This document shows, in pieces, positions 49,272-57,540 of a stretch of DNA of 64,000 nucleotides (position 1 is its first letter; every line of letters starts with the position of its first letter). Source of the stretch: an uncultured Fluviicola sp. (GTDB lineage: Bacteria; Bacteroidota; Bacteroidia; Flavobacteriales_D; Crocinitomicaceae); the NCBI RefSeq assembly GCF_902168135.1, contig NZ_CABHOL010000015.1, positions 310,001-374,000 of the forward strand. The letters run 5' to 3'. Below the pieces are notes generated by a model. That model saw nothing but the letters and a program-made list of their open reading frames with translations, did no database searches and was not told the origin of the DNA. Position numbers and translations under genes: made by a program.

Positions 49272-52200
49272 TTATTGTTCTGTTAATGGGTTTCGTTCTC
49301 TCAACCGTCTTTTGCTGAAGCGTTCTGAAATGGAAGCAAAAACAACATACAAGCCTGGAATAATAACCAAACCGAAAATGGTTCCGATCAACATTCCGCC
49401 TGCAGCCGCCGAACCAATGGTTTTGTTACCAATTGCACCTGCTCCCGAAGCAAACATGAGCGGGATCAATCCGACCACAAAGGCAAATGAGGTCATGAGA
49501 ATCGGACGTAAACGCAGTTTTGTTGCTTCAATTGCAGCTTCAACAGGCGTTGCGCCTTGCTTGTGTTTCATGCTGGCAAACTCAATAATCAGGATCGCAT
49601 TTTTTCCTAAAAGTCCGATCAACATGATGATGGCAACTTGTGCATAAATGTTGTTTTCCAACCCAAAGCACCATAAGAAGAAAAACGCTCCGAATACTCC
49701 AGTAGGTAAGGATAGGATAACAGGCATTGGAAGCAATAAACTTTCGTACTGTGCTACCAAAAGCAAATACACGAAAATCAAACAAATGATGAAAATGTAC
49801 ATTGCCTCGTTTCCAGTTGCGACTTCATCACGGGTAATACCTGCCCAGTCAATGTCATATCCTTTTGGCAATTTCGTTTTCGCAACTTCCTGAATGGCGG
49901 TAATGGCGCTTCCACTACTGAAACCTGCTGTGGGTTCACCATTCAACTCGGCTGAAGGGAACATATTATATCGGGTAATCTGATCCACTCCATACACCCG
50001 TTCAATGGATGCAAAGGCTGACAACGGAACCATTTCTCCTAAATCATTTTTAACCGTCAGGTTCATGACATCTTCGGGTTTCGATCGGTATTCAGGCAAT
50101 GCTTGGATCATCACCTTGTACATTTGCCCGAATCGGATGAAATTGGTTGCGTATTCACTTCCCAATAAGGTTTGTAATGTTCCCATGGCATTGTTTACCG
50201 TAACTCCTTTTTGAGCCGTTTTATCGTAATCTACTTTCAATAAATATTGCGGATAACTGGCATCAAAAATGGAGAATGCAGCACCGATTTCAGGACGTGC
50301 TTCCAAATCTTTGATAAACTGTTTCACCGTTGTTTCCATTTCCTTGAAGTCGTTGCTTCCTGTTTTATCCAACAAGCGTAACTCAAAACCACTGGCATTT
50401 CCATAGCCAGGGACAGCAGGCGGTGGGAACATTTCAATTTTCGCCGTTTTAATGGAATTCGTTTTTTCGGTCAAAGCTTCAATGACATCATCAACTGAAA
50501 CTTTTCTCTCATCCCATTTCTTCAAGTTCACAAGAACAGTTCCGTAAGTTGCACCTGTACCATCACTTAAAATATTGGTTCCCGAAAGAGTTGAAACAGA
50601 CTCAACACCTTCTAAATGTTGTGCATTTGCCTGTATCGTGTTCACTACTTCTTTGGTTCGTTCCAAAGTTGATCCCGAAGGAGTAGTAACAGAAACATAG
50701 AACATTCCCTGATCTTCATTCGGGATAAAACTGCCGGGCAAGATCTTGCCTAAAACTCCAGTAGCTAAACAGAAAAGGACCAATACGCCAAAAGTGAATG
50801 CCCTCCTGTTTACAAAAGCACCTAAAAACCGTTGGTATCTGTTGGATAAACCATCGTACCATTTGTTGAACCCATGAAAGAATTTGTTCAACAAACCTTT
50901 TGTCGAATGTTGGTGATTTGCCTTCAACAAGATGGCACACAACGCAGGTGTAAGTGTTAAAGCGGTAACTCCCGACAAGACAATAGCAATTGCCATTGTT
51001 AAGGAAAACTGCTTGTAGAAAATCCCGACAGGACCGCTCATAAACGCCGTTGGAACGAATACCGCCGACATCACCAAGGTGATCGCAATAATTGCACCTG
51101 TGATTTCACGCATAGCTGATTCGGTTGCCTTTCTTGGCGTTAATCCTTCCTGTATTTTCGAGTGGACGGCTTCAACTACCACAATGGCGTTATCGATCAC
51201 AATTCCGATTGCCAATACCAATGCGAAAAGAGTAATCAGGTTCAGGGAGAAGCCCATTAATTGCATGAAGAAAAATGTTCCAATGAGGGAAACAGGTACG
51301 GTCAAAGCAGGAATCAAAGTAGAGCGTAAATCCTGCAAAAAGAGGAATACCACCAAAGACACCAAAATGAATGCTTCGATCAGGGTTTTAATTACTTCAT
51401 GAACCGAAGCATCCAAGAAACGGCTCACATCATAGCTAATGGAATAGTCCATTCCTTCAATGAAGGTATTTTCTTTCAGACCCGCCATTTTCTCTTTCAC
51501 GTCTGCAATTACTTCACTCGCATTGGAACCTGGTAATTGCTTCAACATAATGGAGGCACAAGGCTGACCATTTAGTTTCGCTTCCACATCGAAATAGGTA
51601 GTTCCAAATTCCACGTCTGCAATATCCTTCATTCTTAGAATATGTCCTTCCTCCGTAGATTTAATAGGGATGTTTCGGTATTCTTCTTCCGAGCTGAATT
51701 TCCCTGTATATTTCACGACATACTGTAACGAGTAGTTGTTGTCACGATCCGAATTCTCACCAATTTTTCCCGGTGCAGCTTCCACGTTTTGTTCGTCCAA
51801 TGCTTGATTGATTTCTTCTGTTGAAACGCCGTAAGCCAGCATTTTATCAGGCTTTAACCAAATGCGCATGGCATATTCCTTAGCCCCGAGAATGTCGGCA
51901 TAACCAACTCCCTTTACACGCTTCAATTCGGCAAGTACGTTGATGTCGGCGTAGTTGTAAAGGAACTTTTCGGAAAGCGACGGGTCTTTGCTATAGATGT
52001 TCAGATACATCAACATAGCATTTTCTTCTTTCGCAATCTTCACCCCGTTTTTAATCACTTCTTCGGGAAGTTCCCCCATTACTGCAGCCACACGGTTTTG
52101 AACGTTTACGGCAGCTTCATTGGGATCGGTTCCCACTTCGAAAATGACTTGAACAACTCCAACACCGTCGTTTCCTGCATCGGAAGACATGTATTTCATC

Positions 52201-52421
52201 CCCGGAACGCCGTTTATTGCCCGTTCCAATGGAACAATTGCCGCTTTGGTTACGGTTTCGGCGTTTGCTCCTGTGTACTCAATGGTTACGTTGACCTCTG
52301 GCGGGGCAACACTTGGAAATTGAGCCATGGGCAATGCAACCATAGCTAGAACTCCGAGCAGGGATATAATAACGGAAATAACAACCGATAAAAGAGGTCG
52401 TTTTATAAATGTTGATACCAT
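49272..52421 (-). CDS. RND multidrug efflux pump, inner-membrane subunit (HAE-1 type)
   Basis: A 1049-residue proton-driven transporter with 12 helices and two large periplasmic loops, as in AcrB/MexB. It begins MVSTFIKRPLLSVVISVIIS. The TM4 motif reads AIGIVIDNAIVVVEAV, so the proton-relay pair of AcrB (Asp407-Asp408) appears as Asp-Asn; one acidic residue is retained. Other blocks such as PVSLIGTFFFMQLMGFSLN and AKNAILIIEFA-like GKNAILIIEFA are canonical. It exports drugs, dyes or detergents from the periplasm. It is the second gene of the operon. Confidence 0.96.
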   Translation of the reverse strand: MVSTFIKRPLLSVVISVIISLLGVLAMVALPMAQFPSVAPPEVNVTIEYTGANAETVTKAAIVPLERAINGVPGMKYMSSDAGNDGVGVVQVIFEVGTDPNEAAVNVQNRVAAVMGELPEEVIKNGVKIAKEENAMLMYLNIYSKDPSLSEKFLYNYADINVLAELKRVKGVGYADILGAKEYAMRIWLKPDKMLAYGVSTEEINQALDEQNVEAAPGKIGENSDRDNNYSLQYVVKYTGKFSSEEEYRNIPIKSTEEGHILRMKDIADVEFGTTYFDVEAKLNGQPCASIMLKQLPGSNASEVIADVKEKMAGLKENTFIEGMDYSISYDVSRFLDASVHEVIKTLIEAFILVSLVVFLFLQDLRSTLIPALTVPVSLIGTFFFMQLMGFSLNLITLFALVLAIGIVIDNAIVVVEAVHSKIQEGLTPRKATESAMREITGAIIAITLVMSAVFVPTAFMSGPVGIFYKQFSLTMAIAIVLSGVTALTLTPALCAILLKANHQHSTKGLLNKFFHGFNKWYDGLSNRYQRFLGAFVNRRAFTFGVLVLFCLATGVLGKILPGSFIPNEDQGMFYVSVTTPSGSTLERTKEVVNTIQANAQHLEGVESVSTLSGTNILSDGTGATYGTVLVNLKKWDERKVSVDDVIEALTEKTNSIKTAKIEMFPPPAVPGYGNASGFELRLLDKTGSNDFKEMETTVKQFIKDLEARPEIGAAFSIFDASYPQYLLKVDYDKTAQKGVTVNNAMGTLQTLLGSEYATNFIRFGQMYKVMIQALPEYRSKPEDVMNLTVKNDLGEMVPLSAFASIERVYGVDQITRYNMFPSAELNGEPTAGFSSGSAITAIQEVAKTKLPKGYDIDWAGITRDEVATGNEAMYIFIICLIFVYLLLVAQYESLLLPMPVILSLPTGVFGAFFFLWCFGLENNIYAQVAIIMLIGLLGKNAILIIEFASMKHKQGATPVEAAIEATKLRLRPILMTSFAFVVGLIPLMFASGAGAIGNKTIGSAAAGGMLIGTIFGLVIIPGLYVVFASISERFSKRRLRERNPLTEQ

Positions 52422-52429
52422 GGTGCGAA

Positions 52430-53518
52430 CTAGTTAAAAGATTGTTTGGTCTTGATTTTCTGTCCGTCCTTCACCAGTTGAATTCCTTCCAACAAGAATC
52501 GGTCTTTGGTAGTGAGTCCTTTGGAGATCACATAACTGTCTCTCAAAGACAGTTTCGGGTAAATACGTCTTAAATGAACCGTATTGGAAGCATCAATTAC
52601 ATAGACGTAGTAATTTTCCTGAACTTCGAAGGTGGCACTCATCGGAACCAGTGTTGCTTTTCTCAGATCGAAATCAATACTCACTTTCCCCGAAGAGCCA
52701 TGTTTAATCAGTCGTTTCGGATTGGTAAATTTGGCACGGAAAGCAATGTTCCCAGTTGACTTGTCTACTTCACCTTCAACCGTCTCCACAACTCCCAATT
52801 CGGTATGCTGCGTATTATCAGCAAGCACCAAATGCAAGTCCTTTTTGTTCGATAATCCTTTGGTTTTCATGAAACTTAGATACTCGAATTCGGCCACACG
52901 GAAATAGGCATAAATGTCCTGATTATCCGAAATAGTGGTGAGCATGGTTCCTTCTTCTACCAAACTTCCCAATTTGTTTGGAATGCGGTTGATGTAGCCT
53001 GAAAACGGTGCTTTTATTTGCGTAAACGAAACGTTCATTTGAGCCGTTGAAACATCTGATTTGGATTCCTGGCATTTCGCTTCTGCGGCATCCAGTTTTG
53101 CTTCTGCCAGTTCCACTTCGGTTTTTGAAATGATATTTTTGGCAAACAAGGCTTTGACGTTTCTCAATTCCACTTCCAGCGACTTCATTTCAGCTTGTGC
53201 ACTTTTTAATTGTGCTTTGGCACGCTGTAAATCGTCGGTGTACTCTTGTGCGCTGATGGAGAACAACAATTGCCCTTCTTTCACCAATTGCCCTTCGTCT
53301 ACATGAATTTTATCTACAAATCCTTTTACCCGACAGCGTATTTCTACATTTCTCACCGCTTGAATATCGGCAACGTATTCTTTTGAAAATAGGGTGTCTT
53401 TTTGAACTGGATGCGCTACAGCAAAGGCTTCCAATTGTTTTTCCTTGCTTTCATTTGAAGAACAAGAAAGTATTATAAACGGCAATAAGATTGCCAGTTG
53501 ACTGATTGTTTTTGACAT
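52430..53518 (-). CDS. RND efflux periplasmic adaptor (membrane fusion protein)
   Basis: A 362-residue lipoprotein adaptor linking pump and channel. The lipobox is FIILSC. A lipoyl-type half (IRCRVKGFVDKIHVDEGQLV), a helical hairpin rich in Ala/Glu (about 90-155), the second lipoyl half (IKAPFSGYINRIPNKLGSLV) and a beta-barrel domain follow in the usual order. It ends 8 bp before the pump gene. It is the first gene of the three-gene operon. Confidence 0.95.
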   Translation of the reverse strand: MSKTISQLAILLPFIILSCSSNESKEKQLEAFAVAHPVQKDTLFSKEYVADIQAVRNVEIRCRVKGFVDKIHVDEGQLVKEGQLLFSISAQEYTDDLQRAKAQLKSAQAEMKSLEVELRNVKALFAKNIISKTEVELAEAKLDAAEAKCQESKSDVSTAQMNVSFTQIKAPFSGYINRIPNKLGSLVEEGTMLTTISDNQDIYAYFRVAEFEYLSFMKTKGLSNKKDLHLVLADNTQHTELGVVETVEGEVDKSTGNIAFRAKFTNPKRLIKHGSSGKVSIDFDLRKATLVPMSATFEVQENYYVYVIDASNTVHLRRIYPKLSLRDSYVISKGLTTKDRFLLEGIQLVKDGQKIKTKQSFN

Positions 53519-53615
53519 TTTTTGAATAAATTAAATAAACACGAGAAACACATCGCTTCGGAAGAAGAAATGCAATCTACAGTCCCAATGAAATGGGAAC
53601 TAAACGTTATTTAAT

Positions 53616-53975
53616 TTATGCCTGCGGTGGTTTATGCACTCCTGTAATGAACGGAGGTTCGGGTGCAGTAATGGCGTATCGGAAATAATGCCCCGTGTTT
53701 GGAATAGTGCTTTCAGGAAGGACCTCAAAGGTAATTGATCGTAATACAAAAGCCACTTCAATTTTCTTGGCAAATCCTCCATCATCGTCCGGATCGTCTT
53801 CATCGTGCTCAGGCACGAAATTGTCCCAGCCCAAACAGTACTCGAAGATTAACTCGGTTACTGACTCCATATCATTATAGGAAAGGTCTTCTTCAACCGA
53901 ATCATTATGTGGATCGGGAACGTCGATACTGTAATTTAAAATCATAGCGGCAAGAAACAGCCAAAAGGCTGACAT
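53616..53975 (-). CDS. Small acidic exported protein upstream of the RND operon
   Basis: 119 residues from the ATG at 53975. A GTG at 54002 opens the frame earlier but sits only 5 bp after the -7 box at 54007, so the ATG fits better. It has one N-terminal helix or signal (MSAFWLFLAAMILNYSIDV), then an acidic segment (EHDEDDPDDDGG) and a C-terminal FRYAITAPEPPFITGVHKPP, a motif seen in small Bacteroidota proteins next to transport genes. It has no known domain. It lies 97 bp before the adaptor gene on the same strand, and metal binding by the acidic part is a guess. Confidence 0.7.
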   Translation of the reverse strand: MSAFWLFLAAMILNYSIDVPDPHNDSVEEDLSYNDMESVTELIFEYCLGWDNFVPEHDEDDPDDDGGFAKKIEVAFVLRSITFEVLPESTIPNTGHYFRYAITAPEPPFITGVHKPPQA

Positions 53976-54006
53976 GATTTTGCTATGACGAAGAAATTCC
54001 ACGGTG

Positions 54007-54014
54007 CAAAGTTA
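54007..54014 (-). promoter_or_regulatory. -7 box (TAACTTTG, minus strand) for the small acidic protein gene and RND operon
   Basis: An exact consensus on the minus strand, 31 bp before the ATG at 53975. Confidence 0.6.
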
Positions 54015-54048
54015 CATTTGATTTTGATAGATACTAGCTTAAAAGCGC

Positions 54049-54077
54049 AAAAAAAACCTGACAGGATTCAAACCTGT
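54049..54077 (-). other. tRNA T-arm-like hairpin with T-tract
   Basis: On the minus strand ACAGG-TTTGAAT-CCTGT has the 5-bp stem and 7-base loop of a tRNA T arm, followed by CAGG and eight T. The bases upstream do not give a convincing anticodon arm. It is either a degraded tRNA 3' end or a plain terminator. Confidence 0.4.
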
Positions 54078-54136
54078 ATCGACAAAAATCTAACTTATCT
54101 GAATTGCTTTAAGTCGAATAAACATTAGTTATCGAA

Positions 54137-54168
54137 ATAAAAAAAGCCAACCCTTAACGGATTGGCTT
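54137..54168 (-). terminator. Terminator of tRNA-Arg
   Basis: On the minus strand AAGCCAATCCGTTAAGGGTTGGCTT forms a stem with a seven-T tail, 8 bp downstream of the tRNA 3' end. Confidence 0.85.
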
Positions 54169-54175
54169 GTGTTCG

Positions 54176-54249
54176 TGACCCCGGAGGGATTCTAACCCCC
54201 AACCCTCAGAGCCGAAATCTGATGCGCTATACAGTTGCGCCACGGAGCC
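54176..54249 (-). tRNA. tRNA-Arg(TCG)
   Basis: The minus strand gives a cloverleaf of 74 bases: acceptor GGCTCCG with CGGGGTC (two G-U pairs), D arm GCGC...GCGC, anticodon arm TCAGA-TTTCGGC-TCTGA with anticodon TCG, and T arm GGGGG-TTAGAAT-CCCTC. The discriminator is A. It reads CGA arginine codons. Its first 16 bases plus 6 bases of 5' flank are repeated at 54286-54307. Confidence 0.93.
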
Positions 54250-54285
54250 AGTTTGGTTCGTGGTGCAAAAATCTTTAAAAAAGAG

Positions 54286-54307
54286 GTTGCGCCACGGAGC
54301 CAGTTTG
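54286..54307 (-). repeat. Duplicate of the tRNA-Arg 5' end (22 bp)
   Basis: The 22 bases match 54234-54255 exactly: the first 16 bases of tRNA-Arg plus 6 bases of its 5' flank. The copies are 52 bp apart. On the minus strand the copy is followed by CTCTTTTTT, and a GATTTTTG near-consensus -7 box lies between the copies. Confidence 0.9.
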
Positions 54308-54370
54308 ATTGAGTTCACAATCTTCCCCCAAAATTAGTTCCTTTTTTCACTTCTCTTGCGATTTTTCCAA

Positions 54371-54378
54371 TAATTTTG
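54371..54378 (+). promoter_or_regulatory. -7 box (TAATTTTG) for porZ-recO
   Basis: An exact TAnnTTTG match. It ends 6 bp before an ATG at 54385 and 33 bp before the ATG at 54412, favouring the latter as start. Confidence 0.55.
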
Positions 54379-54411
54379 AATAGTATGCGTTTATTCACCA
54401 AAACAAATTTC

Positions 54412-56733
54412 ATGCGAAGTCTTCTTTTAGTGGTTTTAACAGGGTTATCTTCCGCAGCATTTGCGCAATTGGGAACTGGTCAGTGGCGTATGCATGTGGC
54501 TGCTTCACAGGCAATTGATGTGGCTTATGGTGACGGACTTGCTATGGCAGCCCTAAAAACCGGGGTGATCGAATACGATGAAGCGGCCGGGGAAACTAAA
54601 ATTTACAACGACCAAAATGGACTTTCGGATATTGTTGTTTCTTGCATTTCCTATGATGCCGGAACAAAATCTTTTTTTATCGGGTACGATAACGGGAATA
54701 TCGATCAGTTGTATTCGGATGGAAGTATCGTAAATATTCCGGCCGTGAAACTGGCTGCGATAACGGGAAACAAACGGATCAACAGCTTTACATCCAAAAA
54801 CGGAAGGGTATTTGCCGCAACCGGGTTTGCAATTATTGTACTCGACCCGATCAAACACGAGGTAAAAGACACTTACAATCCTTTTAGCGTTCCTAAAAAT
54901 TACCAGTCGGTATTATTTGTGAACGATTCCATCTACGCACTCCACAATGACGGAATGGTGAAGGCCTTTACAAATAACCCCCTTCTGGGAGATCCGAATA
55001 ACTGGAGTGTTGACACGCGCGTTGCCCCGCCGGCATTGGATGTTTCTTATATGAAGGGTGGAATTCTAAATAATGAAATCTATGTTTTGGCTAAAAAACA
55101 GGCGTATGGAGGTGATTCGATCATGAGAGTTACTTCCGCAGGATTACAGGAGTTTGTGGGTCACCAGTTTAGCCCGATGGAAATTGTAAACTTTCAAATA
55201 GTAAACGATAAGATGGGAGTGAGTTTTTCGAATTCTTACCTGCTTTTTAATCCGGACAGCTCAATCCATTTCAGTATTTCCGGTTATTCAAACCCTTCTC
55301 CTGAGATCCGCTCGGTTACTTTCGGAGCTAATAGTTACTGGATTGCCGATTATAAGAACGGATTGGTTAAATACGATCTGTTCGGTACTCCGAAGATCAT
55401 TTCTACCGAAGGACCGCCCAAGAATGATTTCTTCAGTATCAATGGAAATGACGGAAAAATCGTGGTTACGGCGGGAACAATAGATCGTGTTTCGCTCAAC
55501 TTCAGTCTTCCGGGAGCCTATACAATGGATGAAGAAAACTGGACCTTATTCGATAATGCGACGCAGCCGGCACAATGGTCAAGCGGCGTTTGGGATATCG
55601 GTACTGCGGCAATTAATCCGAAAAATGTAGATGAAGTTGCCCTCGGGGGGTATTGTCTCAATGGACTAACAATAACCAATGGTTCAGAGATTACGAATGT
55701 TTACGGGGCTTCCAATTCCATTTTGGAAAATACTGCTTTGGGAAATAACATGACTTGTATCACAGGAGTTGAGTACGATGAGGACGGAAATCTGTGGATT
55801 GTAAATGCTTACTCTTCGAAACCTCTTAAAGTTCGTGCTGCAGACGGAAGCTGGTATGCTATGTCAACGAATTCGTTAATCTCCAATGCATTTGCTTCCG
55901 AATTGGCCATCGACTACAACGGCAATAAGTGGGTGGGGATTTATGGAAAAGGATTGATGGGATATAAGGACAATGGAACTATTTCAAATACTTCAGACGA
56001 CATCATTAAAGTGATGCTGACAGGAGAAGGATCCGGGAATATGCCTTCGGATAATGTGACGGCTTTAGCTGCCGATTTCGACAATGAGATCTGGATCGGA
56101 ACGGATAACGGACTGGGTGTTTTGTACAATAGCGAAGGAGTTTTCTCCGCTGCCGGAACAACCGATGTGTCACGCATTTTGGTTACTTATGACGGAAACG
56201 TGGAGATGCTTCTTGGGAATTCCTACATCTCAGACATTGAAATAGACGGAGGAAACAGGAAATGGATCGGAACAGCTGAATCCGGAATATTCCTGGTTTC
56301 TGCTGACGGTCAGGAAGTGATTGCAAACTACAACAAAGAGAATTCACCGATGATTTCCAATACCGTTTTGGACATGGAATTCAATCACATTACCGGGGAA
56401 TTGTTTATTATCACCGATAACGGAATGGTCTCTTACCGAACAGATGCAACCTATGAAGATCCTGATTACGCTTCAACGAAGGTTTTTCCGAATCCGGTAA
56501 AACCCGATTTTTCCGGGCCCATCACTATTCAGGGAATTAAGTACGGAAGTGACGTGAAAATTACGGATGCCGCCGGGAATTTAGTATACAAAACAACTTC
56601 AAACGGTGGAACTGCAACCTGGAACGGTAAAAGATTAACCGGTGAGGATGTGAGTTCCGGTGTTTATTTTATCTGGACTGCTCCAAGTGAGGGGAAGGGC
56701 AAAAAAGTGGGTAAAGTAGTTGTAATCCGATGA
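54412..56733 (+). CDS. porZ: PorZ-like T9SS cell-surface component
   Basis: About 773 residues from the ATG at 54412 (signal peptide MRSLLLVVLTGLSSAAFAQ); an ATG at 54385 is also in frame. The mature N-terminus GTGQWRMHVAASQAIDVAYG opens a two-propeller fold of YVTN/two-component-regulator-like repeats (for example DNGLGVLYNSEGVFSAAGT). The C-terminal domain has KVFPNPVKPDFSGPITIQG and ends KKVGKVVVIR, a T9SS sorting-type domain as in PorZ. PorZ sits on the surface with the attachment complex and delivers anionic lipopolysaccharide to PorU for cargo modification. The next gene, recO, overlaps its stop codon. Confidence 0.83.
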   Translation: MRSLLLVVLTGLSSAAFAQLGTGQWRMHVAASQAIDVAYGDGLAMAALKTGVIEYDEAAGETKIYNDQNGLSDIVVSCISYDAGTKSFFIGYDNGNIDQLYSDGSIVNIPAVKLAAITGNKRINSFTSKNGRVFAATGFAIIVLDPIKHEVKDTYNPFSVPKNYQSVLFVNDSIYALHNDGMVKAFTNNPLLGDPNNWSVDTRVAPPALDVSYMKGGILNNEIYVLAKKQAYGGDSIMRVTSAGLQEFVGHQFSPMEIVNFQIVNDKMGVSFSNSYLLFNPDSSIHFSISGYSNPSPEIRSVTFGANSYWIADYKNGLVKYDLFGTPKIISTEGPPKNDFFSINGNDGKIVVTAGTIDRVSLNFSLPGAYTMDEENWTLFDNATQPAQWSSGVWDIGTAAINPKNVDEVALGGYCLNGLTITNGSEITNVYGASNSILENTALGNNMTCITGVEYDEDGNLWIVNAYSSKPLKVRAADGSWYAMSTNSLISNAFASELAIDYNGNKWVGIYGKGLMGYKDNGTISNTSDDIIKVMLTGEGSGNMPSDNVTALAADFDNEIWIGTDNGLGVLYNSEGVFSAAGTTDVSRILVTYDGNVEMLLGNSYISDIEIDGGNRKWIGTAESGIFLVSADGQEVIANYNKENSPMISNTVLDMEFNHITGELFIITDNGMVSYRTDATYEDPDYASTKVFPNPVKPDFSGPITIQGIKYGSDVKITDAAGNLVYKTTSNGGTATWNGKRLTGEDVSSGVYFIWTAPSEGKGKKVGKVVVIR

Positions 56734-57437
56734 AAACAACAGATAAAGCAATTGTTTTATCGCGCCTGTCCTATTCTGAAACCAGTTTAATAGTGAATCT
56801 TTTTACGCTGGAATCAGGCCTTCAAACCTTTTTGTTCCAGGGAGCTAAAAAGAAAAAAGGGCTCATCCTTTTTCCATTGGAATTGGTAGAAATAACTTAT
56901 TACAAAAGAAACGACAGCAGCTTATTGAAGCTGACGGAAATGCAGAGCCTGGAACCTTTGCATCAATTGCTGGAGAATCCGTTGAAATCAAGTATTGCCT
57001 TTTTTGTTTCCGAGCTGATGCTGATCTGCCTAAGGGACAATCACCAGGATAAAAAGCTGTTCCAATTCTTAGGAGCAGAGATTCATTGGCTAAATGCAAG
57101 TGAAGAACTCAGTAATTACCTGATTTGGTTTTTGGCGCAGGTTTCAAAACTGGAGGGTTTCCAGCCGGAAGTACAAAACAAAAATCCAAAGTATTTTGAA
57201 TTGCAGGATGGAAAGTTTACGAATGAACTGCCTTTTTTACCTTCGTATTTAGAAGAACCCTGGCTTCATTGGTTAACGGACAGCCTGGAATTTGAGAAAT
57301 TGGATTTCCTGGCACTTTCAATTCCAAAAGAAGAACGTGTGAAACTCATTGATGCCTGGCTGGAATACTATCAATTCCATGTAAGCGGCATGCGGAAAAT
57401 GAAATCACTGGAGATAATCCGGACTGTTTTTAATTAA
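56730..57437 (+). CDS. recO: DNA repair protein RecO
   Basis: A 235-residue recombination mediator that helps load RecA on gapped DNA with RecF and RecR. The N-terminal OB fold begins MKTTDKAIVLSRLSYSETSL, followed by LFQGAKKKKGLILFPLELVE (the family AxGxxxx-Kxxxxxxxxp region). The helical C-terminal part is divergent and lacks a clear Cys4 zinc motif. The ATG overlaps the porZ stop codon (ATGA), so the two are translationally coupled. Confidence 0.9.
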   Translation: MKTTDKAIVLSRLSYSETSLIVNLFTLESGLQTFLFQGAKKKKGLILFPLELVEITYYKRNDSSLLKLTEMQSLEPLHQLLENPLKSSIAFFVSELMLICLRDNHQDKKLFQFLGAEIHWLNASEELSNYLIWFLAQVSKLEGFQPEVQNKNPKYFELQDGKFTNELPFLPSYLEEPWLHWLTDSLEFEKLDFLALSIPKEERVKLIDAWLEYYQFHVSGMRKMKSLEIIRTVFN

Positions 57438-57540
57438 TTGAAAATTGATAATGTAAAAATTGAAAAGTTGCGATTTGTTTCAGCCGGTCGATGCGAAACA
57501 TTTACTTCTTGAATTGTCAATTTTACATTTTCAATTCTTT
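57438..57540. repeat. AATTGAAAATGTA-type inverted repeat, copy 2
   Basis: AATTGAAAATTGATAATGTA followed by AAAATTGAAAAG on the left and the inverted form TTGAATTGTCAATTTTACAT followed by TTTCAATTC on the right bracket about 40 bp. The right arm is nearly identical to the reverse complement of 14510-14536. It fills the spacer between convergent recO and the ABC-F gene. Confidence 0.6.
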
